Assembly (NCBI RefSeq): GCF_003205205.1
Contig: NZ_QJRL01000008.1
Span: forward strand, 1-64,000
Source of the DNA: Pseudomonas sp. LB-090624
GTDB lineage: Bacteria; Pseudomonadota; Gammaproteobacteria; Pseudomonadales; Pseudomonadaceae
Direction: 5' to 3'
DNA length: 64,000 bases
Both the position numbers and the translations under genes were made by a program. The notes under the pieces were generated by a model. The model saw nothing but the letters and a program-made list of their open reading frames with translations, had not been told where the DNA came from and searched no databases. Positions 20,167 through 28,263 of the stretch are shown piece after piece; the stretch's first letter is position 1; each line of letters begins with the position of its first letter.

Positions 20167-20910
20167 TTACACCTTCCAGTCTGGGCGGCCGGAAATACTT
20201 ACGGGAGGGTTCGGATACGTCTGGCCATGCTTGTCGATCCAGTCCAGGTAGTCGTAACGAGCACCGGGATAACCAATCATTTTCCAGCTGACCATGTCGC
20301 GGTTTCCGCCATAGATGGGATCGGCGAAAAAGCCTTCCATAGTGCGCGACAGCAGCACCTCGAAAAACGCCGCGCCTTGCACACCATCGGGCAGTTCCAC
20401 ATGGCCGCTTTCCAGGCCGCTGAGCAGCGCCTCTCGATCGTGCCCCGACAACTGGGCGAACGTCTTGCCGAAGGCTCCCTGACAGTGTTTTTCGAGCGAC
20501 GTCAACCCAGCCCGCATCTGCTCCGCAGGCGTCAACGGTGATTGCGGACCTTGGGTTGGCAGCCCTTTGGCAAAGGGCCCCTGCAAGTACATGCGCGCCC
20601 CTTGCCCCTGAGGGCCAGACATCTGGCGGTCAATGTAGATGGCACAGCCGGCCTCTTTACCGCTCATGCTCATTTCATCGGCCGGGATGAGTGTCTCAAC
20701 AATCGCTTCAACCAACTGCTGTTCGTGCTCGGTGAAGAACGTCCAGTTATGCGGATCGATGTCCGCAGGCGGGTCTGCGGCGTTTGGCGCCCAAGGCAAG
20801 GGTTCACCACCGACGATGGTGGCGGCATGGGTGAAAGATGAGCTCACCGCAATCAGCGTGCCGGCCCCCAGGAGCTGACGGCGGGTGATACCAGGAGATG
20901 TAAGTTTCAT
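20167..20910 (-). CDS. gluconate 2-dehydrogenase subunit 3 family protein (Tat-exported small subunit)
   Basis: 247 residues with a twin-arginine signal: TRRQLLGAGTLIAVSSS at about 9-25, with cleavage near SFTHA. The mature part has the family pattern FFTEHEQQLVEAIVETLIPADE (start of the subunit 3 domain, here given as separate landmarks FFTEHEQ and IVETLIPADE) and ends YPNPPVSI...PDWKV. Subunit 3 proteins are chaperone-like partners required for export and maturation of the GMC flavoprotein. It is the first gene of the three-gene operon, 7 bases before the large subunit. The ATG at 20910 has GAGAGG-type sequence upstream (CTGAGAGGCCTAA), a plausible ribosome-binding site. Confidence 0.88.
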   Translation of the reverse strand: MKLTSPGITRRQLLGAGTLIAVSSSFTHAATIVGGEPLPWAPNAADPPADIDPHNWTFFTEHEQQLVEAIVETLIPADEMSMSGKEAGCAIYIDRQMSGPQGQGARMYLQGPFAKGLPTQGPQSPLTPAEQMRAGLTSLEKHCQGAFGKTFAQLSGHDREALLSGLESGHVELPDGVQGAAFFEVLLSRTMEGFFADPIYGGNRDMVSWKMIGYPGARYDYLDWIDKHGQTYPNPPVSISGRPDWKV

Positions 20911-21053
20911 TTAGGCCTCTCAGGACGAATCACGAGCGGCCGGCATGGTAATGTTTTTTGTAACACCAAAATACAAAAATAAGATGAAAATTGCTTTTTA
21001 CGATGAACCGCTTCGCAGTGGCGGTCATTACTGCTTCATCCCGCCATCCACTA

Positions 21054-22436
21054 TCACCCCTGTATTACGGAAGCTCCAGCATCTCGACGAAGTGTCCAGC
21101 TGGCACCCGTGGCAACCGCTGCCAGCAGCGCAACCAACAGAAATGCAAACTGGAAGTCCGCAGCCGTTTCCACTCCGACGTTTTCATGGAGCAGCATGGC
21201 GAACCGCAAAATCAGCGCTCCAACCGCGATCCCAAGACCCATGCTGAGCTGGAAAGCCATGCTGAAGAGTGTGGAAGCATCCCGCATCCCAGTCGTGGAT
21301 ATCTCGGAGAATCCAACATTGTTGTAGGCCGTAAACTGTAGCGAACGAGACAGGCCGCCGATGAAAAGCCATGCAACTACCAGCTCATGGCTGGTAGACG
21401 GCTCGAGCAGCGCACAACCACCGATACAGAGAACGCCCAGCCAGCCATTCAATAGCAATACCTGCCGGAAACCCCATCGCTTGAGCACCGCAGTAGTGAC
21501 AGCTTTCATTGCCAGGTTGCCAGCAAAGACCGCGATCATCAGGCTGCCGGCGGTTAGCGCCGACAGACCGAAGGCGAGTTGGAACATCAACGGCAACAGG
21601 AACGGCAAACTGCTGATACAGACCCGGTACAAAGAGCCGCTGAAAAAGGTCAGCCGAAAGGTCTGCACGCCCAGCGCATCGAGTTTAAGCAGCGGAAACG
21701 GGGCCTTGCGCAGATGCCACACACTCAGCACCGCAAGCAGCATTGCAGCGACAATGGTCCATGCGCCAGACCACGACTGTCCGGCCGCGTGACCTAACAT
21801 TTCAAACCCTGCCAACAAGGCAACACAAGTGCCTGACAACAGAATGAAGCCAGTCCAGTCGAATGGCATGCGGCGCTCGGAGCGATGATTGTCGATCAGG
21901 TAGCATGCGAAGATGAACGCGATGATGCCGAAGGGAATATTCAAATAGAAGATCCAGGGCCAGGTGGCATGTGTGACCATCAAAGCGCCAACCGGGGGCC
22001 CGAGCACTGGCGCCACCAAGCCCGGTACGGTGATGTAGCCTATGGTTCTTACCAGGTCCTTCTTTTCAGTGGCGCGTAGCACGGCCAAACGGCCGACTGG
22101 CACCATCAATGCTCCACTAATACCCTGCATGACACGCGCAACAACGAATGTTTCTAGGCTGTAGCTCAGCCCGCACAACAACGACGCCAAGGTAAATGCG
22201 GCAATAGCGGCAGCGAAGGTCGTACGCGCCCCCAGTCGATCGGCAACCCACCCGCTAAGTGGAATGAACGCTGCCATCGCCAGGAGATAGCTGCTCATCC
22301 CAATGCTCAGGTCTACCGGGCGAATGGCAAAGCTACGGGCCATTTCCGGTAGCGCAGTGACGATCACCGTCGCATCCAGGTTCTCCATGAAGAATGTAGC
22401 GGCTACCAGAAAAGCGATTTGGGTTGATCGAGTCAT
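21054..22436 (-). CDS. MFS transporter, DHA2 drug:proton antiporter type
   Basis: 460 residues with 12-14 predicted hydrophobic helices. The first helix carries ENLDATVIVTALPEMA, matching the DHA2 motif D1, and SGWVADRLGARTTF is motif A between helices 2 and 3. Such proteins export toxic compounds or, sometimes, metabolites. A LysR gene diverges from it across 118 bp and is the obvious regulator candidate. In this catabolic setting it could remove a toxic analogue or overflow intermediate, which is inference. It has no neighbour on its own strand close enough to form an operon. Confidence 0.83.
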   Translation of the reverse strand: MTRSTQIAFLVAATFFMENLDATVIVTALPEMARSFAIRPVDLSIGMSSYLLAMAAFIPLSGWVADRLGARTTFAAAIAAFTLASLLCGLSYSLETFVVARVMQGISGALMVPVGRLAVLRATEKKDLVRTIGYITVPGLVAPVLGPPVGALMVTHATWPWIFYLNIPFGIIAFIFACYLIDNHRSERRMPFDWTGFILLSGTCVALLAGFEMLGHAAGQSWSGAWTIVAAMLLAVLSVWHLRKAPFPLLKLDALGVQTFRLTFFSGSLYRVCISSLPFLLPLMFQLAFGLSALTAGSLMIAVFAGNLAMKAVTTAVLKRWGFRQVLLLNGWLGVLCIGGCALLEPSTSHELVVAWLFIGGLSRSLQFTAYNNVGFSEISTTGMRDASTLFSMAFQLSMGLGIAVGALILRFAMLLHENVGVETAADFQFAFLLVALLAAVATGASWTLRRDAGASVIQG

Positions 22437-22554
22437 GCTCAGGGCGTCCAGTACTCACGTCGAATTGACCGAGATTAGCCACCACTAATTGGAATGGAAA
22501 ATTCTTTTATGTAAGGTTAGCCATCTATTTTTGTTGTGAGCTCCCGCTAACACA

Positions 22555-23445
22555 ATGAACCTGAAAGCCCTCAAATACGCAGTCGAAGTCGCTCGCACCG
22601 GCAGTTTCACTCGTGCCGCACAGCATTCGCACGTTGCACAATCGGCCCTCAGCATGGCAGTCGCTCGGCTTGAGCATGAGTTAGGGGTGCCACTGTTTGA
22701 CCGCAGTGTTCGCGGGGTGACGGCCACAGCGGAGGGCGGAAGGTTTCTCGAGCGGGTCGACCTCATGCTTCAGGAGTTGGCAGCAGCCCGCCAGGAGCTG
22801 ACCTCACTGGCCAATTTGCAAAGCGGTGAGGTGAGACTGGGATTTGCGCCCATGTTCGGGATGGGCCGCCTGCCGATGTGGCTCGAGCAGTTTCACGCCC
22901 AGTATCCGGGCGTGCGTTTCAAGGCGTTTGAAGGAGGCGGCCAAGAGGTGGACTGGCGGCTTGAGTCACGCGACATCGACGTCGCGTTGATGAATGCCCG
23001 CAGGGTCAAGCCGCACTGGCAATCGGCCGTGGTCGATGCCGACGAGCTTGTGCTATGCGTACTGCCTGATCACCCACTGGCCAAGCTGGATGCTGTCTCT
23101 GCCGAACACTTGCAGGGCCTGCCCATGGCGGTGCTCGATGGACGTTTCGCGCAACGCCTGATGCTCGATGAATACTGCAAACAGCACAGGGTTGCGTTTT
23201 GCACCGTGTTGCAGAGCAATGACGCCCCATTGGTGCTACAGGCCGCACTGCGGGGTCTAGGTGCGACAACGGTGTTCAAATCCAACCTTCACGCCGTTGG
23301 CAACCTGATTAGCGTGCCGTTCGAAACGCCCCAGCATTTGCAGTTCAGTTTATGTTGGCGAGCAGATGAGCACCTTTCCTTGGCCAACAGGCGCTTCATC
23401 GAGTTCGTTACTGGCAAGCCTATGCCGGTCCAACCGCGCCGCTAG
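22555..23445 (+). CDS. LysR family transcriptional regulator
   Basis: 296 residues: N-terminal winged helix (about 1-60; ALKYAVEVARTGSFTRAAQ and SALSMAVARLEHELGVPLFD) and a LysR ligand-binding domain to about residue 290. Divergent from the DHA2 exporter gene, with which it probably shares a control region (22437-22554). Its last four bases overlap the end of the convergent lactonase gene (23442-23445). The effector is unknown. Confidence 0.85.
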   Translation: MNLKALKYAVEVARTGSFTRAAQHSHVAQSALSMAVARLEHELGVPLFDRSVRGVTATAEGGRFLERVDLMLQELAAARQELTSLANLQSGEVRLGFAPMFGMGRLPMWLEQFHAQYPGVRFKAFEGGGQEVDWRLESRDIDVALMNARRVKPHWQSAVVDADELVLCVLPDHPLAKLDAVSAEHLQGLPMAVLDGRFAQRLMLDEYCKQHRVAFCTVLQSNDAPLVLQAALRGLGATTVFKSNLHAVGNLISVPFETPQHLQFSLCWRADEHLSLANRRFIEFVTGKPMPVQPRR

Positions 23446-24497
23446 TCGCCGACGAACACCATACAAACGGGGCTACCGGTGTGGGTCACATGCCCGGTGG
23501 CGGACAGGCGGCCACTCTCTTGGCAGACCTCGAAAGCCTCGAGGGTGTCACTGTCCTCGTTAAGCGCGAACAGGAAACGACCATTCGGCGTCAACGAAAA
23601 GAACCGCGGAGTAGCACCGCCACTTGGGACCCAGTCGATAAGCTTCAGCCCGCCGGTAACCTGATCGATGGCGAACATCACAATGCTGTCATACCCACGG
23701 TTCGATGCATAAAGGAAACGGCCAGTACGGTCAACTTCGACCTCCGAGGCACGGCTGTTCCCAGTGAAGTATTCCGGCAACAGGCTTAGTATCTGCCTGG
23801 CCTGTAATCCGCCTGTTTGCGCATCGTAATCATAAGTGGTGACGCTGGAGTCGAGTTCATTTACGGCATATGCACAAGGCAGATTCGGATGCAGTGCAAT
23901 ATGCCGAGGGCCCGCATTTTCGCGAGTGATCACAAACGGCTGCTCGGCCGGGGTCAGGCGTCCTTGCTCGAATCGGAAGCTGAAGATTCGATCAAGCCCC
24001 TTGTCTGGCACCAGCACAAACTGGCCGGTGGAGTCGAAGAGATTGAAATGCGGCTTGGGAAAAGGTTGTTCCGTACGATGTGGGCCTGGCGGCCCGTCCA
24101 AGGCGACGAGTTGTACCACCGACCCAAGCGCGCCCTGATCGTCAACCTCCATCACAGCCAAAGTTCCTGTGATGTGGTTGGAAACCACCAGATGCCGCTC
24201 ATCCGCAGACAGCGCGAGGTGGACGGGGTTCTTGCCTTCGCAACACTGGGAATTGAGCAGTTTCAGGTAACCGCTAGCATTGTCGATTTTGAAAGCGCTG
24301 ACGTCACTACGGTCCCCATGCACGGTGTACAAACGGTCACCCGCACGATTTACAGCCAGGAACGAGGGATTAACCAGATCCTCTACTTGCTGAATCAGCT
24401 CCAACACGCCTCGCTCCTGATCCAGCCGGTAAACGCTGATACCGATGCCGCGCGCGTTGCGTTCTTCAGTGGTGCGGGATCCTACATAGGCAAACAT
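23442..24497 (-). CDS. lactonase family seven-bladed beta-propeller protein (copy 2)
   Basis: 351 residues, a close paralogue of the gene at 10750-11802: both begin with AYVGSRTT and share VNPSFL, GKNPVHLAL, VVSNHITGTLAV, GLDRVFSFRF/GLDRIFSFRF, FLYASNRGYDSI and end in TGSPVCM. Cytoplasmic, with no signal peptide. It follows the CitMHS carrier gene by 70 bases on the same strand, in the order reductase, carrier, lactonase, suggesting one operon. The second CitMHS copy (45160-46500) has no lactonase after it. Probable function is hydrolysis of a lactone of the transported acid. Confidence 0.78.
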   Translation of the reverse strand: MFAYVGSRTTEERNARGIGISVYRLDQERGVLELIQQVEDLVNPSFLAVNRAGDRLYTVHGDRSDVSAFKIDNASGYLKLLNSQCCEGKNPVHLALSADERHLVVSNHITGTLAVMEVDDQGALGSVVQLVALDGPPGPHRTEQPFPKPHFNLFDSTGQFVLVPDKGLDRIFSFRFEQGRLTPAEQPFVITRENAGPRHIALHPNLPCAYAVNELDSSVTTYDYDAQTGGLQARQILSLLPEYFTGNSRASEVEVDRTGRFLYASNRGYDSIVMFAIDQVTGGLKLIDWVPSGGATPRFFSLTPNGRFLFALNEDSDTLEAFEVCQESGRLSATGHVTHTGSPVCMVFVGD

Positions 24498-24567
24498 AAG
24501 CGCTCCTGTTCAGTTAATCAGAGCCTAAAGAAACGGCGATCCAGGATCGCCGTTTGCTCGCCTGCTG

Positions 24568-25908
24568 TCAGACAGCACGCCAAGGGAACAAGCCAAAGGC
24601 CATACTGACCAGCATGATCACCAGGCACAGGGCAAAGGCCCACTTCAGGGTGTACTTCTGATGGTCACTGAACTCGACCCCGGCCAACCCACACAGCAGG
24701 TAAGTCGATGCCACCAACGGGCTGAGCAAGTGCACCGGTTGCCCGACCAACGAAGCCCGACCGATCTCGGCGTGGGTGATGCCATAGACCTCGGCGGCCT
24801 TGGCCAGCACAGGCAATACACCGTAGTAGAAGGCATCGTTAGACATGAAGAACGTGCCTGGAATGCTCGCCAGTGCAGTGATAGGTGCCATATAAGGGCC
24901 CCATTCCGCCGGCAGCATGCTCAGGAAGCTCTTGGACATTGCATCGACCATGCCGGTCCCCGACAGAATGCCCGCCAGGATACCGGCAGCCAGGAAGATC
25001 GCGATCTGGTTCAAGGCCGTAGGCGCATGCGCGGAGATACGCCGGCGCTGATCCTGCATGTGCGGGTAGTTGATTACCAGCGCAATCGAGAACGCCACCA
25101 TGAACAGGATCGCCAGCGGCAACAGTTCCATGACCAGGCCAGCCATCAAGGCAATGGTCAGTGCAGCGTTGAGCCAAAATAGCTTGGGCCGACGCAGTTC
25201 GGCGTTTTCCTCCGACAATGCCGGGGTGCCATCACCGTCGCCATCATCAAAGGTAGTGGCCGCCGAGCCCAGCGATTGTGGGAGCCTGCCCAGCCGTTGC
25301 CGCTCACGGGTACCAATGAACCATGCAAGCAGCAGCACACCCAGGAAACTGATGATGAGTGTCGGAATCAACGGCAAGAACAGGTCTGCTGTATCGACCT
25401 GCAAGGAAGCAGCGGCACGAGCGAGCGGCCCACCCCATGGCAGCAGGTTGGTCACACTGGCAGCCAGAATTACCACGCAGGTCAGTGCCAGAGGGTCCAG
25501 CCTCATCCGCTTGAACAACGGCAGCATCGCAGTGACCGTGATCATGTAGGTGGTCGAGCCGTCACCGTCCAGCGACACCAGACCTGCCAGCAGCGCGGCG
25601 AACACCACCGCTTTCATCGGGTCCCCGCCAATCAGCTTGATGAACTTCTTGATGATTGGGTCGAACAGCCCAGTGTCGAACATCAGGCCGAAGTAGAGGA
25701 TGGCGAACATCACCATGATCGCAGTCGGCGCGACCTTGCGCAGGCCCTCGATCATCATGTCGCCCATGTCCGGCCCGAAGCCGGCAATCAACGCGAAGAC
25801 GATCGGTACGGTGGTCATGGCCACCAGGGGCGAAAGGCGCTTGGTCATGATCAGGGCCATGAAGGTCACGATCATGCCGTATCCGAGAAATGACAGCATT
25901 TGTATCAC
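24568..25908 (-). CDS. CitMHS family citrate/tricarboxylate carrier (copy 1)
   Basis: 446 residues, mostly hydrophobic (about 12 helices), starting MIQMLSFLGYGMIVTFMALI. CitMHS proteins import citrate or related hydroxy-polycarboxylates as metal complexes with protons. Family landmarks seen include DGDGSTTYMITVTAMLPL (about 113-130), LLPWGGPLARAAASLQV and SNDAFYYGVLPVLAKAA (about 355). The ATG has AAGGTGAT upstream. An ACAATTATTGT palindrome lies 14 bases before the start. It is the middle gene of the unit reductase-carrier-lactonase. The nucleotide sequence is nearly identical to copy 2 (45160-46500) in two long blocks but diverged in the middle. The aconitase paralogue in the same region fits a tricarboxylate substrate. 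Confidence 0.87.
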   Translation of the reverse strand: MIQMLSFLGYGMIVTFMALIMTKRLSPLVAMTTVPIVFALIAGFGPDMGDMMIEGLRKVAPTAIMVMFAILYFGLMFDTGLFDPIIKKFIKLIGGDPMKAVVFAALLAGLVSLDGDGSTTYMITVTAMLPLFKRMRLDPLALTCVVILAASVTNLLPWGGPLARAAASLQVDTADLFLPLIPTLIISFLGVLLLAWFIGTRERQRLGRLPQSLGSAATTFDDGDGDGTPALSEENAELRRPKLFWLNAALTIALMAGLVMELLPLAILFMVAFSIALVINYPHMQDQRRRISAHAPTALNQIAIFLAAGILAGILSGTGMVDAMSKSFLSMLPAEWGPYMAPITALASIPGTFFMSNDAFYYGVLPVLAKAAEVYGITHAEIGRASLVGQPVHLLSPLVASTYLLCGLAGVEFSDHQKYTLKWAFALCLVIMLVSMAFGLFPWRAV

Positions 25909-25921
25909 CTTGACTTAAAAT

Positions 25922-25932
25922 ACAATTATTGT
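25922..25932. promoter_or_regulatory. ACAATTATTGT palindrome before CitMHS copy 1
   Basis: A perfect inverted repeat ACAAT-T-ATTGT lies 14 bases upstream of the CitMHS start, in a shared AAATACAATTATTGTTGTG context. The same palindrome occurs at the same distance before CitMHS copy 2. Half-sites of ATACAAT/ATTGTAT type fit GntR/FCD operators; two such regulators are encoded in the region. On the minus strand TTGTATTTT may double as the -10 region. Confidence 0.5.
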
Positions 25933-26015
25933 TGTGAGTCAGCGCGGTGAGGCGCATCAAGGGCAGCAGCGATAGCGTGTGAACGGCAGCTGTAGATTAA
26001 TCGCTGCAAAGTGGA

Positions 26016-26759
26016 TCAGCTCATATGCAGGCCACCATTGATCGAGAAGTCCGCTCCATTGGCATAGGCCGATTCGTCAGATGCAAGCCAGGAGCAGATC
26101 GCGGCAATTTCTTCTGGAGCGCCCAGCCGGCGCGCTGGGATCTCATGGACGATGCGATCCATATGCGTCGTGCTTGTGATCGCTTTGAGCTTGGGAGTGG
26201 CAATGTAACCGGGAGAAACCGTGTTTACCGTGACGCCCCTCGCCCCGACCTCACGGGCAAGCGCCCGGGTGAATCCACGAATGGCGGACTTTGCCGTCGA
26301 GTAATTGACCTGGCCTACTTGGCCAATCTGGGCGTTGACTGAGGAGATATTGATCACCCGCCCCCATCCATTGGCAACCATGTCCTCAATCACCTGCTTG
26401 GTGACGTTGAACAGTGAGTTGAGGTTGGTGTCGATGACAGTCGCCCAATCCCCGGGCTGCATGTCACGAAAAACGACGTTACAAGCGGTGCCTGCATTAT
26501 TGACCAGCACATCGACGGGCCCAATCTCGCGCTTGATGCGATCGAAGGCCGCCTCACATGACTGCCAGTCGGCCACATTGCCCTCCGAGGGAATGAAATC
26601 GAAGCCCCTTCGGTGCTGCTCCGCAAGCCAGTCTGCCTTGTGTGGGGAGTCCGGGCCACAGCCTACGATTACCGTAAAACCGTCGCGGTACAGCCGTTGG
26701 CAGATAGCGGTACCCAATCCGCCCATACCGGCTGTTACGTAAGCTACGCGTTTAGTCAT
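26016..26759 (-). CDS. acetoacetyl-CoA reductase (PhaB)-like short-chain dehydrogenase (copy 1)
   Basis: 247 residues. NADP-binding start TAGMGGLGTAICQRL (9-23) and the following GCGPDSPHK resemble PhaB, as do NNAG (87-90), SSVNAQ (139-144), YSTAK (153-157) and the C-terminal GADFSINGGLHMS. PhaB reduces acetoacetyl-CoA to (R)-3-hydroxybutyryl-CoA, but no polyhydroxyalkanoate gene is near. Its constant pairing with a CitMHS carrier in both copies argues for another 3-oxo or hydroxy acid substrate. It lies 107 bases upstream of the carrier gene on the same strand. The paralogue at 46573-47316 is very similar in protein sequence. Confidence 0.82.
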   Translation of the reverse strand: MTKRVAYVTAGMGGLGTAICQRLYRDGFTVIVGCGPDSPHKADWLAEQHRRGFDFIPSEGNVADWQSCEAAFDRIKREIGPVDVLVNNAGTACNVVFRDMQPGDWATVIDTNLNSLFNVTKQVIEDMVANGWGRVINISSVNAQIGQVGQVNYSTAKSAIRGFTRALAREVGARGVTVNTVSPGYIATPKLKAITSTTHMDRIVHEIPARRLGAPEEIAAICSWLASDESAYANGADFSINGGLHMS

Positions 26760-26865
26760 GAATCACCCCTTTATTCTCATATCGCGGAGGGCCTGAGGGC
26801 ATGCGCGCATGAACGCGCGGATGCCCCTGGCAAGCACGACCAACACTGTGCATCTGCATTTCAGT

Positions 26866-26883
26866 AAATACAAGTGCAATATG
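26866..26883. promoter_or_regulatory. candidate operator AAATACAAGTGCAATATG
   Basis: Lies between the racemase-like gene and the reductase gene, 107 bases before the latter's start. CAAGTGCAATAT is found exactly again at 47501-47512 before the second GntR gene, each preceded by GCATTT at about the same distance, and a variant (AAGTGTCAATATG) occurs at 36711-36723 before the second OprD gene. This repetition suggests a shared regulator. Confidence 0.5.
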
Positions 26884-26890
26884 TCGTTAT

Positions 26891-27550
26891 TTAGGATTGC
26901 AACAGCCGCTTGAGCTTTAAAACCGCACTGTCGGGAGTGGTCAACACAGGCGTCTCGGTTAACGCCGCACAAGCCGAGGCGGCCGATGTCATGGAAAACT
27001 GAGCAAAACAGATCACATCGACGTCAGCGAGCGGCGGGACCATTTCACTGATCAACTGATCATGGCGCGCCGCATCTCCTTGATGAAGTGCTTCTATGGC
27101 CCGAGGCGAGACGGCATGTTGCAAGGTCAATTTTTTGCCTCGTGCCGCGGCTGCCTCGTGCAGTTCCTCGGATATCGAATCGATTGCCGGGGCGAAGGTC
27201 GCCAGCAGCGCCACCCGATCACCGTATTGCAAGGCGTCTTCGAGCATTGCCTCGTTGGGCTTCAGGACAGGAATATCCAAGCTGGCTTTGCACGCATTGA
27301 TCGCCTCACCGAACGCCGAGCAGGTGAACAGGATTCCGTCCGCGCCCGCCTCGCGCGCATAGCGTGCAAGCGCCATAAAGCGCTGCTTCAGTGCATCCGT
27401 GACGGAACCTGCGCTTCGCAAATCGCGTGATAGCGAATCTTCGAGCAAATTGCACAGCTCGGCCTCAGGCCACAAACGTGCAAAAGCTTCATTGATAGGC
27501 GCAACCGCCACTGGGGTGGCGTGAATAAGGAAAACACGCTTGGTCGACAT
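26891..27550 (-). CDS. aspartate/glutamate racemase family protein
   Basis: 219 residues of the Asp/Glu/hydantoin racemase superfamily. The two catalytic cysteines expected for the family are seen in FTCSAFGEAI (about residue 81) and VICFAQFSM (about residue 183). Members include hydantoin racemase, maleate isomerase and arylmalonate decarboxylase, so racemisation, isomerisation or decarboxylation of a small acid is possible. Its ATG overlaps the stop codon of the RraA-family gene (TAATG), so the two are translated together. That pairing suggests consecutive steps on a short oxo- or hydroxy-acid. Confidence 0.75.
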   Translation of the reverse strand: MSTKRVFLIHATPVAVAPINEAFARLWPEAELCNLLEDSLSRDLRSAGSVTDALKQRFMALARYAREAGADGILFTCSAFGEAINACKASLDIPVLKPNEAMLEDALQYGDRVALLATFAPAIDSISEELHEAAAARGKKLTLQHAVSPRAIEALHQGDAARHDQLISEMVPPLADVDVICFAQFSMTSAASACAALTETPVLTTPDSAVLKLKRLLQS

Positions 27551-28041
27551 TATGCGGCTCCCTGGACGCGCGATGCATCAAGCACCAGCACGCCGTCGTC
27601 ATCGGCAAATAGCTGATCGCCATCGGCAATGGTTTGGCCGGCAATCGTCACGTTCAGCCCAACCTGGCCTTCATTGCGCTTGGTCGACTTGGCCGGGGTC
27701 ACCCCCAGCGCCTTGATGGCGATCGGCAAGGTGCGCAGGACCGCCTTGTCGCGCACATAGCCATACACCAGCACGCCCGCCCAGCCGTTGCGTACCAAGT
27801 CTTCGGCGATGTGATCGCCAAACAGTGCACAACGGTCGCTACCGCCGCCATCCACTACCAACACCCTCCCCGCGCCGGCCTGGCAGCTCAGCTCCTTGAT
27901 GCGCGAGTTGTCTTCGAAGCACTTGACCGTGACTGCCGGGCCCTGAAAGTCAGGTTTGCCGCCCAGGTCCTGAAAAATCGGCAGAAGCACTCTGGCACTC
28001 GCGCCAAACTCATCGCACAGATCGGTGGTCTTGATGCTCAT
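27550..28041 (-). CDS. RraA-family protein, possible oxo-acid aldolase/decarboxylase
   Basis: 163 residues. The family contains the RNase E inhibitor RraA and the metal-dependent 4-hydroxy-4-methyl-2-oxoglutarate aldolases/oxaloacetate decarboxylases. The pattern VDGGGSDRCALFG, then GWAGVLVYGYVRD, includes the RD pair (about 108-109) used by the aldolases to bind metal and substrate; strict RNase regulators often have RQ there. The start MSIKTTDLCDEFG at 28041 has family-like sequence, while the upstream extension to 28206 does not. It is coupled to the racemase-like gene and divergent from the dehydrogenase-kinase-decarboxylase operon. In this context an enzyme splitting oxaloacetate-like acids is the better guess. 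Confidence 0.7.
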   Translation of the reverse strand: MSIKTTDLCDEFGASARVLLPIFQDLGGKPDFQGPAVTVKCFEDNSRIKELSCQAGAGRVLVVDGGGSDRCALFGDHIAEDLVRNGWAGVLVYGYVRDKAVLRTLPIAIKALGVTPAKSTKRNEGQVGLNVTIAGQTIADGDQLFADDDGVLVLDASRVQGAA

Positions 28042-28263
28042 TGCAGCCCCTTCGCTAGGTTTAGACAAAACAAATGTTGCATATATTGGTTTTACATGCA
28101 ATAAAATGCAAAGGCCGGGGCGGCAGCGGGTTGCTCCAGTGGACAGCATCGATCGGGGCGGCAACGAATCGCTTCGATGATTGTACTTCGTCGCCGCAAC
28201 GTACACCCTAGCGAGTAGCGACGAGCCGCTTTATCTACGAACAAAAATGCTTAGGAGAGTGTG
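28042..28263. promoter_or_regulatory. divergent control region between RraA-like and dehydrogenase genes
   Basis: This 222 bp gap must serve both directions. An AT-rich portion near 28065-28110 contains GTTGCATATATTGG and ATGCAATAAAATGCAAAG, with repeated TGCAA/TTGCA half-sites like those in the palindrome at 47497-47510. A strong AGGAG (28253-28257) precedes the plus-strand gene. Confidence 0.4.

Larger units (their letters stand above)
24568..26759 (-). repeat. duplicated module copy 1: CitMHS carrier plus PhaB-like reductase
   Basis: This 2.2 kb stretch matches 45160-47316 in gene order, orientation and spacing. Carrier blocks of roughly 24626-24960 and 25433-25836 are almost identical to copy 2, whereas about 25115-25430 and the whole reductase gene are clearly diverged. 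Confidence 0.85.

Noticed and set aside
26016..26759. Polyhydroxybutyrate synthesis role for the PhaB-like reductases
   Set aside because: No phaA or phaC gene is present, and both copies are tied to CitMHS carriers, so another substrate is likelier.
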